64,000 nt of DNA from Marinobacterium nitratireducens (GCF_014645375.1 NZ_BMLT01000002.1:248001-312000), one strand, 5' to 3'; shown: positions 29,484 to 39,888, counted from the stretch's first letter. Translations and numbers: made by a program. Notes: generated from the letters alone by a model not told the origin.

Positions 29484-31226
29484 TCATAGTTCATTCGCCT
29501 TGCGGTAAGGGCCGCTATAGTCGAACAGGCGTTCACGCACGCGCCAGTGGCGGCCGGACTTGCGGGCGATCACGAAGTCCGGTCCCCGGAAGTCATGGGC
29601 GACGGCCAGTACCTCGGCAAGGTTATCGAATGTCCGGGGCTTTGCACCGGCGCCGAAACGGCGGCCGAAAAGACGGTTGAAGACCGCGCGCTGGCCGTTG
29701 TGCGCGAGGTCGAAGCGCTCGTGCAGTTCCTCCCCCTGCTCGTCGTGATAGGTGACCCGCAGCGCGCCCCTGTGCTCCGACAGGCTGATGCCGGCGCAGC
29801 GTATCACCATCGCATCCTTCAGCTGCAGCGCCTTCTTCAGCAGGTCGTCCGGATCGATGATGGTGCCGTCGCACTGGCCGCAGCGTCGGGCGGCGATATC
29901 ATTCTCGGCGCCACAGTGGGGACAGGACTTGAAGCGGAAGCGGTAGTCGCACTGCTCGCGCCGACCCTCGTCATCCTCGAACCAGCCCTGGCAGCGCCGG
30001 CCATGGTGCTCGATCACCTGGCCGGCGCCGTCGGTGCGCCCCCAGAAGATGTTGGCGAAGCCGCAGCCGGGGCAGAATACCTGCACCGGCTCGCTGTCGC
30101 TGTCGGGTTTGGGGCTGCCGACCTCCGGCGCGAACAGATCGAAGCCGTTGCCGGCGTAGTCGATCACCAGGCAGTTTTCCTTGCCAGGTGCCAGGCGCAG
30201 CCCTCGGCCGACGATCTGCTGGTACAGGCTGACCGACTGGGTCGGGCGCAGTATCGCGATCAGGTCGACATGGGGTGCGTCGAAGCCGGTGGTCAGCACC
30301 GCGACGTTGACCAGAAACTTCAGCTCCCGCTGCTTGAAGCGATTGATCAGTGTCTCGCGCTCGCGCCCCGGGGTATCTCCGGTGACCAGTGCGGTGCAGT
30401 CCGGTGGCAGATAGCCGCAGATTTCGCGGGCATGCTCGACGGTGGCGGCGAAAATCATCACGCCGGCACGCTCCTGTGCCAGTTGCAGCACCTGCTCGCA
30501 GATGGCGCGGGTTACCCGCGGATGGCGTGCCAGCAGGCTGTTGAGTTCGGTCTCGCGGTATTCGCCGTTGCGCCCCGGCGTCAGCGATGAGAAATCGTAG
30601 TGGGCGATGCTGGCATCGATCGTCTGCGGCGGCGTCAGGTAGCCCTCGCGGATCAGCTGGCGCAGCGGCAGTTCGTAGATGCAGTGGCGGAAGGGCCGCG
30701 CCTCTTCGCTGCGTACGAAACCGCGGTGGTGGAACTGGTAGATCCAGCCCTGGCCAAGACGGTACGGCGTGGCGGTGAGCCCCAGCACCTTGAGACGCGG
30801 ATTCTGTTCCCGCAGCCGGGAGATGATCTGCTGGTACTGGCTGCCGTCGGCATCGCCGACGCGGTGGCATTCGTCGACGATCAGCAGCGAATAGTCGCCG
30901 GCGAAGCTCTCGAGATTGCGACTGACCGACTGCACACTGGCGAAGGTGACCTGGTGCCCGGCTTCCTTGCGACCGAGGCCGGCGGAGAAAATACCCGCCT
31001 CGAGACCGAAGGCGCTGTACTTGGCGTGATTCTGCTCCACCAGTTCGCGGACATGCGCCAGCACCAGAATACGCCGGCGGGCCAGCCGGGCGAGTTCCGC
31101 GATCACCAGGCTCTTGCCGGCGCCGGTGGGCAGCACGATCACGGCCGGCTCGTCGCTGGCGCGAAAATGGCGCAGCGTGGCGTCGACGGCCTGCTGCTGA
31201 TAGGGGCGCAGACGGATCTGGGGCAT
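29484..31226 (-). CDS. radD: RadD-like DEAD/DEAH-box helicase
   Basis: A superfamily 2 helicase-like ATPase of 580 residues, close to the 586 of E. coli RadD (YejH), which acts in double-strand break repair. Walker A is LPTGAGKS (32-39). Motif II is DECH (118-121). Motif III is LTATP and motif [14 protein letters not shown]. The C-terminal third has zinc-finger-like Cys pairs (CPGCGF, then CPHCG and CGQCDG) as in RadD. It has an [12 protein letters not shown]-terminal Q-motif. Confidence 0.9.
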   Translation of the reverse strand: MPQIRLRPYQQQAVDATLRHFRASDEPAVIVLPTGAGKSLVIAELARLARRRILVLAHVRELVEQNHAKYSAFGLEAGIFSAGLGRKEAGHQVTFASVQSVSRNLESFAGDYSLLIVDECHRVGDADGSQYQQIISRLREQNPRLKVLGLTATPYRLGQGWIYQFHHRGFVRSEEARPFRHCIYELPLRQLIREGYLTPPQTIDASIAHYDFSSLTPGRNGEYRETELNSLLARHPRVTRAICEQVLQLAQERAGVMIFAATVEHAREICGYLPPDCTALVTGDTPGRERETLINRFKQRELKFLVNVAVLTTGFDAPHVDLIAILRPTQSVSLYQQIVGRGLRLAPGKENCLVIDYAGNGFDLFAPEVGSPKPDSDSEPVQVFCPGCGFANIFWGRTDGAGQVIEHHGRRCQGWFEDDEGRREQCDYRFRFKSCPHCGAENDIAARRCGQCDGTIIDPDDLLKKALQLKDAMVIRCAGISLSEHRGALRVTYHDEQGEELHERFDLAHNGQRAVFNRLFGRRFGAGAKPRTFDNLAEVLAVAHDFRGPDFVIARKSGRHWRVRERLFDYSGPYRKANEL

Positions 31227-31305
31227 CGTCCTCGAATCGCGGGGGCTGATTGAGCCGGCATGATACCGTCGCCGCAGCAGGGTGCAAAGTCACCCGCGCT
31301 GTCGT

Positions 31306-34300
31306 TCAGAGATCCTCGTAGCGCTCGACGCGTATCTCCTCGGCCGCCTCGTAGAGGTGTTCGGACACCGTCCGCAGCAGTGTGGTGGCCACCCGCACGT
31401 CGTTCTCGATGATCTGCATCAGCTCGCGCCGTTCGAGTCGCAGCGCCAGCACCGGTCGCACCGCCATCAGGTCCATGCTGCGGGGCCGGTCGAGAATCAC
31501 CGAGAGGTCGCCGATCAGCCGTCCTGGCCCGACATCGGTCACCGAGGGCTCGTCGGCGGCGGAGCCGGGCCAGCGCATCTGGGCGATACCCTCGGCCAGG
31601 ATGTAGGCGCCATCGGGGGCGTCGCCGGCGCGGAACAGGCACTCGCCGGTATCGGCCCTTACCCAGCGGGCGGCATAGGCGAGCAGGCGGATCGGGCCTG
31701 TGCCGAGGTGCGAGAATACCGAGGCTCCGGCGATGACCCGGTATTTGCGCTCGAAATCGGTACTGCTTTCACTGGCGCGCCTGGCGGCGACGGTCTCGTC
31801 GAGGTGCAGGCGGCCATCCTTGAGCCGCACCACCAGGTCGTACTCGCTGGTATCCTTGAAGCTTGGCTCCATCACCAGGATGGTGGTTTCGGGCAGCAGC
31901 CGGCGCAGTGCCTCGAGCGATTCGAGCCTGTTCCGCGGGGCGTGGGTGGCCAGTGCCTGATCGAGGATCAGGATGTCCGGCCGCTTGACCAGGGCGCGCA
32001 GGAAGCCGAACCGCTCCCGGGATGTCTGTGGCAGTTCCGAGCCGCCGATGCCGGCGGGCAGGCTGCGCACCAGCAGCCATAGCTTCGATTGCAGACCGGC
32101 CTGTTGCACGCTGTCGGCGACCAGGCTGCGAATCTGTTTTTCGCGCGTCTCGCCGGCCCGGGCCAGGCGCCCGAACAGCAGGTTTTCCATTACGCTGAGG
32201 TCGGAGTTGAAGGCCTCGACGTCGAGCGGGCGGTAGTAGGGCTGCAGAGCTTCGCCGAAACGCTCGATGCAACTCTCGCGCAGCGCCAGCACCGCCGCGC
32301 CGATTCCCTTGGGCAGCGCCATGTCCAGCTGCTCCGGCGCCAGAATGAACGGCAGCGAGAGCCAGATGCGTCGCTCCCTGGCATTGATCATGCGGCCGGA
32401 CTGAAGCTTCTGGTACAGCGCTTCCAGCACATGGTACTGGTCGGCGCTCAGCCCGTTCAAACGCTGAAACAGCGGGTGCGCGGGGCCGACCGATGCGAAG
32501 GTCTGGATCAGGGTCTCGAGCTGAGTGTCGGCGAACTGGGCCAGCTCGGGCCCGTAGCCGGAATCGATCAGCCAGTCGATCAGCCGGGAATAAGCTTCCT
32601 CCTGTGGCACCGATGCGCTGTTGTCCCGAAGCGCGAACAGCAGGTTCTCGCCCAGTGTCAGCGTCGGGTTCAGCCGGGTGCTGTCGAACAGGTGCACCTG
32701 CCCCTCGAGATGCTCCGCCTTCAGACGCGCGGCGACGACAGGCCGCAGCTTGACCAGTTCCTGGGCCAGCTCAGGACGATCCGACGGGTCGAAGCGGGAA
32801 TCGAGCGAGCGTTGCAGCAGGTATTCCTCGCTACCCATGACCTCGATCAGCTGCAGCCACCACTGACGCATCTCTTCCTGGCTGGTGAAGCCGGCGCGGG
32901 ACAGATCGAGCCACTCGGCGTTGACCGGGTAGGTGCTGTTGCCCGAGAGGATCGCCTCGCGCAGCTGCGGATCGCGGCTGCGCGAATCCGGTGCCTCGGT
33001 GCGGGGGTCGCCGCGCAGCGGCATATAGACGTTCTCGCCGACAGACGCATTGAACAGGTAGGGCGTGCCGGTGGCCAGACCGATACGGGCGGCGATGACC
33101 GATTGGGGCAGCTCGCCAAGGTCATGACCGTTGACTTCTATGCGTCCGGACGTCACCTGGATACTGCGGCTCAGCACCTGGGCCAATGCCTGGCGCACCG
33201 GTGCGCTGCGACTTTCCACCGCGACCAGGGCCCCGGCGGGTATTTCGAGGCTGATATCGGTGAGCAGCGAACTGCCGTTGCTGTCGGTGACGTTGACCTG
33301 TTCGAGGCGGATGTCGCCATCCAGCCGCGGAATCTCGCCGGGCTGATCCTCGAACAGCCGGGCCGGCATGATATCGTCGGGCTCGAACTGGTCGACCAGG
33401 CTGAGGTAGCGGTCGCTGGTTTCCTGAATCTGACTGATATAGCTGAGCAGCTCGCGCCAGGGCGCCAGTATGTCCTTGTTCGCCGAAATGGCCGCCACCA
33501 GGGCGCCGACCGACAGCTCGCCCTGGATCACCAGGTAACCGCCGGCGATGTAGAAGAAAAACGGCGGCAGGTTGTTGATGAAGTTGTTCAGAAACTTCAT
33601 GAAGAATTTCTTGCGAAAGATGTCGGCGCGGATCCAGAACAGACCGCCGAGGCGGTGGCTGAAGAGCGCCAGCGCGTAGGGCAGTCCGCCGTTGATGCGC
33701 AGGTCCTCGAGGCCCTGCACGCTTTCGCCGATCAGCTCCGACAGCTTGCGTACCCGTTTCACGCGCTCTCGGTGCAGGCGGTTGATGCGCCGCTGCAGCA
33801 ACGGCGTGATGATCGCCTGCAGCGGCACCATGGCGATACCGGCGAGACCGAACCAGGGACTCTGCACGAACAGAAAGGTGAGGATGGTCAGCATCTGGCC
33901 GGCCTGGAACAGCGGGTGAGCCAGGGCATCGCCCATGATCCCGCTGAGCGGCTCCACCTCGGCGGTGATCATGGACACCACCTCGCCCTGTGAGGTGCGC
34001 CGGAAGCGGCTGGTGGGAAAGCGCATCATCTGGGTGACGAGCCGGTAGCGCAGGCGCCGCAGCAGGCGCTCGCCGACCAGGCCCTTGTAGATGTTGAGGC
34101 GCATCTTGATCAGGCCGTTCAGCAGCAGCGTCAGCAGGAACAGGACGCAGAGCAGCAACAGCAGCTGCAGTTGCCCGAGCTCGAGACCGAACAGGCTGAC
34201 CGGGAACAGATTGCCGCCGATGGCGTCGTTGAGGATGCGTTTGGGCAGTTCGAGACTGGCGTAGAGGACCGGAAAGGACAATAGCGTGATCGCCAGCAAT

Positions 34301-34398
34301 ATCAGCTGCTGGCGCGCGCTGTAGCGCCAGATGAAGCGCATCAGGGTGGGCTCCAGCCGGTCAGTCGACGATGGCGGGCGGGTATCGTTCTGTGGCAT
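31306..34398 (-). CDS. ABC exporter-like protein with degenerate NBD and CNB domain
   Basis: A 1030-residue inner-membrane protein. Residues 25-335 form a type-1 exporter membrane domain with about six helices. From 363 a nucleotide-binding domain begins, but Walker A is lost: ESRSAPVRQAL stands where GxxGxGKST belongs (about 395-405). A Q-loop-like TPYLFNASVGEN follows at 445. Two more ENLLF segments occur at about 584 and 738, inside an insertion of over 250 residues. The signature is unrecognisable (GGSELPQTSRERFG). Walker B ends ILDQ (811-814), with Gln for the catalytic Glu. Residues about 883-1020 look like a cyclic-nucleotide-binding domain (GECLFRAGDAPDGAYIL, GRLIGDLSV). ATP-driven transport seems unlikely. 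Confidence 0.78.
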   Translation of the reverse strand: MPQNDTRPPSSTDRLEPTLMRFIWRYSARQQLILLAITLLSFPVLYASLELPKRILNDAIGGNLFPVSLFGLELGQLQLLLLLCVLFLLTLLLNGLIKMRLNIYKGLVGERLLRRLRYRLVTQMMRFPTSRFRRTSQGEVVSMITAEVEPLSGIMGDALAHPLFQAGQMLTILTFLFVQSPWFGLAGIAMVPLQAIITPLLQRRINRLHRERVKRVRKLSELIGESVQGLEDLRINGGLPYALALFSHRLGGLFWIRADIFRKKFFMKFLNNFINNLPPFFFYIAGGYLVIQGELSVGALVAAISANKDILAPWRELLSYISQIQETSDRYLSLVDQFEPDDIMPARLFEDQPGEIPRLDGDIRLEQVNVTDSNGSSLLTDISLEIPAGALVAVESRSAPVRQALAQVLSRSIQVTSGRIEVNGHDLGELPQSVIAARIGLATGTPYLFNASVGENVYMPLRGDPRTEAPDSRSRDPQLREAILSGNSTYPVNAEWLDLSRAGFTSQEEMRQWWLQLIEVMGSEEYLLQRSLDSRFDPSDRPELAQELVKLRPVVAARLKAEHLEGQVHLFDSTRLNPTLTLGENLLFALRDNSASVPQEEAYSRLIDWLIDSGYGPELAQFADTQLETLIQTFASVGPAHPLFQRLNGLSADQYHVLEALYQKLQSGRMINARERRIWLSLPFILAPEQLDMALPKGIGAAVLALRESCIERFGEALQPYYRPLDVEAFNSDLSVMENLLFGRLARAGETREKQIRSLVADSVQQAGLQSKLWLLVRSLPAGIGGSELPQTSRERFGFLRALVKRPDILILDQALATHAPRNRLESLEALRRLLPETTILVMEPSFKDTSEYDLVVRLKDGRLHLDETVAARRASESSTDFERKYRVIAGASVFSHLGTGPIRLLAYAARWVRADTGECLFRAGDAPDGAYILAEGIAQMRWPGSAADEPSVTDVGPGRLIGDLSVILDRPRSMDLMAVRPVLALRLERRELMQIIENDVRVATTLLRTVSEHLYEAAEEIRVERYEDL

Positions 34399-34606
34399 CG
34401 GGCGGCACTGTCCTTCGAGCGGAATCCACTTCAGTTTAGTCGCGCCGGGCGAGGCGAAATCTTCACTATCGCAGTCGCCCGGATCGGGATACTATTGCTC
34501 GCCCTTCACCGCCCGTCTCTCACGGACAGGTGGGCACTGCTATCCTTTAATCCGACAGGCGTCCGCCTGCCATTCATTCCTGTAACCATCGAGTGAACGG
34601 CCGCAC

Positions 34607-36862
34607 ATGAAATTTCGCTTTCCCGTTGTCATCATCGACGAAGACTTCCGCTCCGAAAACATTTCCGGTTCCGGCATCCGCGACCTCGCCGAGGCTATCG
34701 GCCAGGAGGGGGTCGAGGTCGTCGGATTTACCAGTTACGGCGATCTGACGGCTTTCGCGCAGCAGGCAAGCCGTGCCTCCTGTTTCATCGTCTCCATCGA
34801 CGACGAGGAGTTCGGCGACGGCAGCGAGGCCGATGTCGAGCGGGGGCTTGCCGGGGTCCGCGGCTTTATTCAGGAAGTGCGCAAGCGCAACACCGACATA
34901 CCGGTGTTCCTGTACGGCGAAACCCGTACCTCTCGGCATATTCCCAACGAGATCCTGCGCGAACTGCACGGCTTCATTCACATGTTCGAGGACACGCCGG
35001 AGTTCGTCGCGCGTCATATTATCCGCGAGGCGCGCAAGTATCTCGATTCGCTAGCGCCGCCGTTTTTCAACGCGCTGATGGACTATGCCAGCGACAGCTC
35101 CTACTCCTGGCACTGCCCCGGACATTCCGGCGGCGTCGCTTTCCTGAAGAGCCCGGTGGGGCAGATGTTCCACCAGTTCTTCGGTGAAAACATGCTGCGC
35201 GCCGACGTCTGCAATGCGGTCGACGAACTCGGCCAGTTGCTGGACCACACCGGTCCCGTGGCGGCCAGCGAGCGCAATGCGGCGCGCATTTTCGGCTGCG
35301 ACCACCTGTTTTTCGTTACCAACGGCACCTCGACCTCGAACAAGGTGGTCTGGCACTCGACGGTGGCGCCGGGCGATATTGTCGTGGTCGACCGCAACTG
35401 CCACAAGTCGATTCTGCACTCGATCATCATGACCGGCGCGATTCCGGTGTTCCTGATGCCGACGCGCAACCACTACGGCATTATCGGCCCGATTCCCAAG
35501 AGCGAGTTCGACCCGGAGGCGATTCGCAAGAAGATCGCCGACAACCCCTTCGCCCGCAACGCCGCCAACAAGAAGCCGCGTATTCTGACCATCACCCAGA
35601 GTACCTACGACGGCGTGCTGTACAACGTCGAGACCATCAAGTCGATGCTCGGCAGTACCATCGACACCCTGCACTTCGACGAGGCCTGGCTGCCACACGC
35701 GGCCTTTCACAGCTTCTATCGCAACATGCACGCCATCGGCCAGGGCCGGCCGCGCTCGGACGATACCCTGGTGTTCGCGACCCAGTCGACCCACAAACTG
35801 CTGGCCGGCCTGTCGCAGGCGTCGCAGATTCTGGTGCAGGACAGCCAGTCGCGCAAGCTGGATACGCATCGTTTCAACGAGTCCTACCTGATGCACTCCT
35901 CGACCAGCCCGCAGTACGCCATCATCGCTTCCTGCGATGTCGCGGCGGCGATGATGGAGCCGCCGGGCGGCACCGCGCTGGTGGAGGAGTCGATTCTCGA
36001 GGCGCTGGACTTCCGCCGCGCCATGCGCAAGGTGGACGAGGAGTTCGGCAAGGACGACTGGTGGTTCCAGGTCTGGGGGCCGGACCATCTCGCCGACGAG
36101 GGCGTTGGCGATCGCGACGACTGGGTGATTCATTCCGGCGATCGCTGGCACGGATTCGGCGAGATCGAGTCGGGCTTCAACATGCTCGACCCGATCAAGG
36201 CGACGATCATCACCCCGGGGCTCGATGTCGACGGCAACTTCGACGACTTCGGTATCCCGGCGGCGATCGTGAGCAAGTACCTGGCCGAGCACGGCATCAT
36301 CATCGAGAAGACCGGCCTCTACTCGTTCTTCATCATGTTCACCATCGGCATCACCAAGGGCCGCTGGAACTCGATGGTGACCGAGCTGCAGCAGTTCAAG
36401 GACGACTACGATCACAACCAGCCGATGTGGCGCATCATGCCGGAATTCGCCCGCGCCTATCCGCAGTACGAGCGGGTGGGGCTGCGCGACCTGTGCAGCG
36501 AGATCCACGAGGTGTACCGCGAGTACGATGTCGCCAGGATCACCACCGACATGTACCTGTCGAAGATCCAGCCCGCGATGACGCCGGCCGACGCCTGGGC
36601 CAAGATGGCGCACCGTCAGGTGGAGCGGGTGCCGATCGACGAGCTGGAAGGCCGTATCACGGCGATGCTGGTAACGCCGTACCCGCCGGGCATACCGCTG
36701 CTGATCCCGGGCGAGTGCTACAACGCCACCATCGTCAAGTACCTGCAGTTCGTGCGCGATTTCAACGGCCGCTTCCCCGGCTTCGAAACCGATGTGCACG
36801 GCCTGGTACGCGAGACCATCGACGGCGTCGATCACTACTTCGTCGACGCGGTGAAGAGCTGA
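34607..36862 (+). CDS. Orn/Lys/Arg decarboxylase, PLP-dependent
   Basis: A fold-type I PLP decarboxylase of 751 residues, the same length as Pseudomonas LdcA. The N-terminal wing domain is residues 1-130. The substrate and PLP domain contains WHCPGHSGG and VTNGTSTSNK, and DEAW precedes the Schiff-base Lys397 (QSTHKLLAG). Lysine, arginine or ornithine would be decarboxylated to cadaverine, agmatine or putrescine; sequence does not settle which. The start has no strong ribosome site. It is divergent from the degenerate ABC protein across 208 bases. Confidence 0.92.
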   Translation: MKFRFPVVIIDEDFRSENISGSGIRDLAEAIGQEGVEVVGFTSYGDLTAFAQQASRASCFIVSIDDEEFGDGSEADVERGLAGVRGFIQEVRKRNTDIPVFLYGETRTSRHIPNEILRELHGFIHMFEDTPEFVARHIIREARKYLDSLAPPFFNALMDYASDSSYSWHCPGHSGGVAFLKSPVGQMFHQFFGENMLRADVCNAVDELGQLLDHTGPVAASERNAARIFGCDHLFFVTNGTSTSNKVVWHSTVAPGDIVVVDRNCHKSILHSIIMTGAIPVFLMPTRNHYGIIGPIPKSEFDPEAIRKKIADNPFARNAANKKPRILTITQSTYDGVLYNVETIKSMLGSTIDTLHFDEAWLPHAAFHSFYRNMHAIGQGRPRSDDTLVFATQSTHKLLAGLSQASQILVQDSQSRKLDTHRFNESYLMHSSTSPQYAIIASCDVAAAMMEPPGGTALVEESILEALDFRRAMRKVDEEFGKDDWWFQVWGPDHLADEGVGDRDDWVIHSGDRWHGFGEIESGFNMLDPIKATIITPGLDVDGNFDDFGIPAAIVSKYLAEHGIIIEKTGLYSFFIMFTIGITKGRWNSMVTELQQFKDDYDHNQPMWRIMPEFARAYPQYERVGLRDLCSEIHEVYREYDVARITTDMYLSKIQPAMTPADAWAKMAHRQVERVPIDELEGRITAMLVTPYPPGIPLLIPGECYNATIVKYLQFVRDFNGRFPGFETDVHGLVRETIDGVDHYFVDAVKS

Positions 36863-36872
36863 GACGGTAACC

Positions 36873-37057
36873 GCTTCCCGCGTTCGCGGGAATGACGGGA
36901 GAGTTCTCAAGAATGACGGGTACTTTCGCGGGCGTGACGGAACGGCGGGTGGCTTTTCGCGAATCCGTCAGCTCCGTCATTACCCGTCCGGGTCCTGACC
37001 CGTCACTCCCGCATTTCAGTTACCGTTATCGTCGTTCCCGCGAACGCGGGAATCCAG
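36873..37057. repeat. cluster of CGTCATTCCCGC-type palindromic repeats
   Basis: Complete copies with CCCGCG/CGCGGG stems lie at 36876-36889 and 37036-37050, in opposite flanking context (AATGACGG and CGTCGTTCCC). Several partial copies (AATGACGGG, CGTCATTACCCG, CGTCACTCCCGC) lie between. Similar elements are common in proteobacterial intergenic DNA. With the ilvH terminator this accounts for the 355-base gap 36863-37217; no gene is seen in it. Confidence 0.8.
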
Positions 37058-37160
37058 GACTTATGCTTCCTGCACGATGTCCTTCCCGTCTTTGCCCACT
37101 CAGGTGTAGTTCGCAGTATTGAAGAGTCGGCCGCCGCCGCTCAAAGCGGCTTACTGCCCG

Positions 37161-37194
37161 GAAACGAAGAACGCCCGCAAATGCGGGCGTTCTT
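37161..37194 (-). terminator. terminator of ilvIH
   Basis: Arms of 12 bases (AAGAACGCCCGC and its complement) close a four-base loop 24 bases past the ilvH stop. The T-run after it is short (CGTTTC), so termination strength is uncertain. Confidence 0.7.
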
Positions 37195-37217
37195 GGGTTA
37201 CGGCAATCGCGCAGCGA

Positions 37218-37709
37218 TTAGAGGCTCAGCGTCTTCTCGCCGCGGGCGATGCCGGAGACGCCGGAACGCACCACTTCCATGATGCTGGTCGCACCCAGGG
37301 CGCTGATGAAGGCGTCCAGCTTGTCGCTGGCGCCGATCAGCTGCACCGTGTAGGTGGTCGGCGTGACGTCGATGATCTGGCCGCGGAAAATATCGGCGGT
37401 GCGCTTGATCTCGGCGCGGGTGGCGCCCGAGGCCTTGAGCTTGATCATCATCAGTTCGCGCTCGATATGGTCGCCTTCGGTGAGGTCGACGACCTTGACC
37501 ACGTCGATCAGCTTGTTCAGGTGCTTGGTGATCTGCTCGATTACACGATCGTCGCCGATGGTGGTGACGGTCAGGCGCGACAGCGTCGCGTCGTCGGTCG
37601 GGGCCACGGTCAGGGACTCGATGTTGTAATTGCGCTGCGAAAAGAGCCCGACGACACGCGACAGGGCACCCGGTTCGTTTTCCAACAGAACTGAAATGAT
37701 GTGTCGCAT
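37218..37709 (-). CDS. ilvH: acetolactate synthase small subunit
   Basis: The 163-residue regulatory subunit of acetohydroxyacid synthase III, which confers valine feedback inhibition. The N-terminal ACT domain begins MRHIISVLLENEPGALSRV. A C-terminal domain includes VQLIGASDKLDAFI. The start at 37709 lies two bases after the ilvI stop; an in-frame ATG at 37739 would overlap ilvI and exceed the family length. Confidence 0.96.
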   Translation of the reverse strand: MRHIISVLLENEPGALSRVVGLFSQRNYNIESLTVAPTDDATLSRLTVTTIGDDRVIEQITKHLNKLIDVVKVVDLTEGDHIERELMMIKLKASGATRAEIKRTADIFRGQIIDVTPTTYTVQLIGASDKLDAFISALGATSIMEVVRSGVSGIARGEKTLSL

Positions 37710-37711
37710 TG

Positions 37712-39442
37712 TCAGGTTCTCTCCGTCTTGTTCAGCCACATGTCACGCATCGAGCCGCGCGCTACCTGCATCGGGTAGACGTGTTCGAACGGGTCCACGT
37801 AGATGTCCATGAACACCAGGCGATCCTTCAGCGCGAAGGCTTCGCGCATCGCCGCTTCCAGGTCCTCGTATTTTTCGACCTTCATGCCGACGTGACCGTA
37901 GGCCTCGGCCAGCTTGATGAAGTCCGGCAGCGACTTCATGTACGAATGCGAGTGCCGCGATTCGTAGTTCATGTCCTGCCACTGGCGCACCATGCCAAGG
38001 GACTGGTTGTTGAGGTTGATGATCTTCACCGGCAGATCGTACTGCTTGCAGGTGGAGAGCTCCTGAATGTTCATCTGGATGCTGCCCTCGCCGGTGACGC
38101 AGGCCACGTCGGCGTCCGGGAAGTTCAGCTTGACGCCCATCGCCGCGGGCAGGCCGAAGCCCATGGTGCCGAGGCCGCCGGAGTTGATCCAGCGATTGGG
38201 CTTGTTGAACTTGTAGTACTGGGCCGCGAACATCTGGTGCTGGCCAACGTCGGAGCAGACATAGGCGTCGCCGTTGGTGACCTTGCTCAGCATCTCGATG
38301 ACCTGCTGCGGCTTCATCAGCTCGGAGTCGTCGGTGCTGTAACGGCCGCCGTGGCGCGCGCGCCACTCGTCGATCTGTTCCCACCAGGCCTTGAGCGCGG
38401 ACTCGTCCGGATGCTTCTTGGATCCTGCAACCAGCTCGAGCATCTCGGTCAGCACGCCCTGCGCAGGGCCGACGATCGGAATGTCGGCCTTGACGGTCTT
38501 GGAGATGGACGCGGGATCGATGTCGATGTGGATGATCTTGGCGGTCGGGCAGAACTTGTCGACGCCGTTGGTGACGCGGTCGTCGAAACGCGCGCCGACG
38601 CACAGAATCAGGTCCGAGTGGTGCATCGCCATATTGGCTTCATAGCTGCCGTGCATGCCGAGCATGCCGAGCGACTGCCGGTCGGTGCCCGGGTAGGCGC
38701 CGAGGCCCATCAGGGTGCAGGTCACCGGGTAGTTCAGCAGTTTCGCCAGCTCGGTGAGCTCGTTGCTGGCTTCACCCATGATGACGCCGCCGCCGGCGTA
38801 GATAACCGGGCGACGCGCCGCCAGCAGCAGGTCGGTGGCCTTCTTGATCTGACCGCTGTGGCCGCGGCTGATCGGGTTGTAGGAGCGCAGCTTGACCGAC
38901 TTCGGGTATTCGTACTCGAAGCGTTCGGTCGGCGTGGTCATGTCCTTCGGGATATCGACGACGACGGGGCCGGGACGGCCGGTCTGGGCGATATGGAAGG
39001 CCTTCTTGATGACCGTCGGAATCTCTTCGGCGTGGGAAACGCTGAAGTTGTGCTTCACGATGGGGCGGGAGATGCCCATCATGTCGGTTTCCTGGAAAGC
39101 GTCCTCGCCAACCAGATGGCTCATGACCTGACCGGTGATGACCACCATCGGGATCGAGTCCATGTAGGCGGTGGCAATGCCGGTGACGGCATTGGTGGCG
39201 CCGGGGCCCGAGGTCACCAGTGCGACGCCGGCCTTGCCGGTGGCGCGGGCATAGGCGTCCGCCATATGGGTCGCCGCCTGTTCGTGGCGCACAAGAATAT
39301 GCTGGACTTCGTCCTGCTGGAAAATGGCATCGTAAACGTGCAGCAGGGCGCCGCCCGGATAACCATAGATATATTTCACGCCCTCGTCACGGAGAGCACG
39401 AACGACCATTTCTGCGCCTGAAAGTAATTCCACTGTATTCAC
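37712..39442 (-). CDS. ilvI: acetolactate synthase large subunit
   Basis: The 576-residue catalytic subunit. It uses thiamine diphosphate to condense two pyruvates, or pyruvate with 2-oxobutyrate, in branched-chain amino acid synthesis. The ThDP-activating glutamate is in [16 protein letters not shown]. The cofactor motif begins GEGSIQMN and ends with the NLNN pair. The start is GTG behind AGAGGG; a second GTG three codons later is possible. The upstream leader is long (about 260 bases). Confidence 0.96.
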   Translation of the reverse strand: MNTVELLSGAEMVVRALRDEGVKYIYGYPGGALLHVYDAIFQQDEVQHILVRHEQAATHMADAYARATGKAGVALVTSGPGATNAVTGIATAYMDSIPMVVITGQVMSHLVGEDAFQETDMMGISRPIVKHNFSVSHAEEIPTVIKKAFHIAQTGRPGPVVVDIPKDMTTPTERFEYEYPKSVKLRSYNPISRGHSGQIKKATDLLLAARRPVIYAGGGVIMGEASNELTELAKLLNYPVTCTLMGLGAYPGTDRQSLGMLGMHGSYEANMAMHHSDLILCVGARFDDRVTNGVDKFCPTAKIIHIDIDPASISKTVKADIPIVGPAQGVLTEMLELVAGSKKHPDESALKAWWEQIDEWRARHGGRYSTDDSELMKPQQVIEMLSKVTNGDAYVCSDVGQHQMFAAQYYKFNKPNRWINSGGLGTMGFGLPAAMGVKLNFPDADVACVTGEGSIQMNIQELSTCKQYDLPVKIINLNNQSLGMVRQWQDMNYESRHSHSYMKSLPDFIKLAEAYGHVGMKVEKYEDLEAAMREAFALKDRLVFMDIYVDPFEHVYPMQVARGSMRDMWLNKTERT

Positions 39443-39709
39443 CCTCTAGTGCGCCAGTCCCCGGCAAGGGAAAAGCGCGTAACAGTTTTTGTTTCTGCAA
39501 CGTTGAACAAAGCCGTCCACTGAAGCTGCGTTGATGCTTTGGTGGAGATATTCCCAACCATTCCAGGGTTGAGAGGTGGAGGCTTCGCTCGGGTGCTTGC
39601 CGGAGCGGGGGGTTGCCCAGCCGGCAGGCCATCGGGAAACAGTACGGGACACCGTCTCGCCAGAGCTTCGGGTTTACCTACGCGCTCAAGGCCTCAAAAT
39701 GAGGCGGAC

Positions 39710-39738
39710 ATTCTCGCACCGGCATGACTTTTGTTCAA
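39710..39738 (-). promoter_or_regulatory. candidate sigma-70 promoter of ilvIH
   Basis: On the minus strand TTGAAC (39733-39738), 17 bases, GAGAAT (39710-39715). Each box matches the consensus at four of six positions. Confidence 0.35.
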
Positions 39739-39829
39739 CTGGAATGCGCTGAATTTGCTTGAAAAACTGGCCAATCCCGCTTCTTGGGCGAAGATGTCGG
39801 CTCTGCCGGGGAAAACAGCCTGGCTTCCC

Positions 39830-39858
39830 TAAACAGAAATGCCGAAAGGCGTTATAGT
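39830..39858 (+). promoter_or_regulatory. candidate sigma-70 promoter of the 88-residue gene
   Basis: TAAACA, 17 bases, TATAGT (39853-39858), ending 30 bases before the start codon of the small gene. Confidence 0.45.
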
Positions 39859-39888
39859 TTCTGCAGAGGTTTTCAGGAGAAACACAGC

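Larger units (their letters stand above)
39443..39888. other. ilvI leader and divergent promoter region, no gene seen
   Basis: A 446-base gap between ilvI and the 88-residue gene. It has a candidate promoter for each side and a GCCTCA/TGAGGC palindrome (39689-39703) near the predicted ilv transcript start. I found no convincing leader peptide rich in Ile, Val or Leu and no terminator-antiterminator pair. Short frames here look accidental. Confidence 0.6.

Noticed and set aside
39446-39652. Two short minus-strand frames in the ilvI leader as a leader peptide
   Set aside because: Too long and not rich in Ile, Val or Leu as a block; no attenuator hairpins follow.
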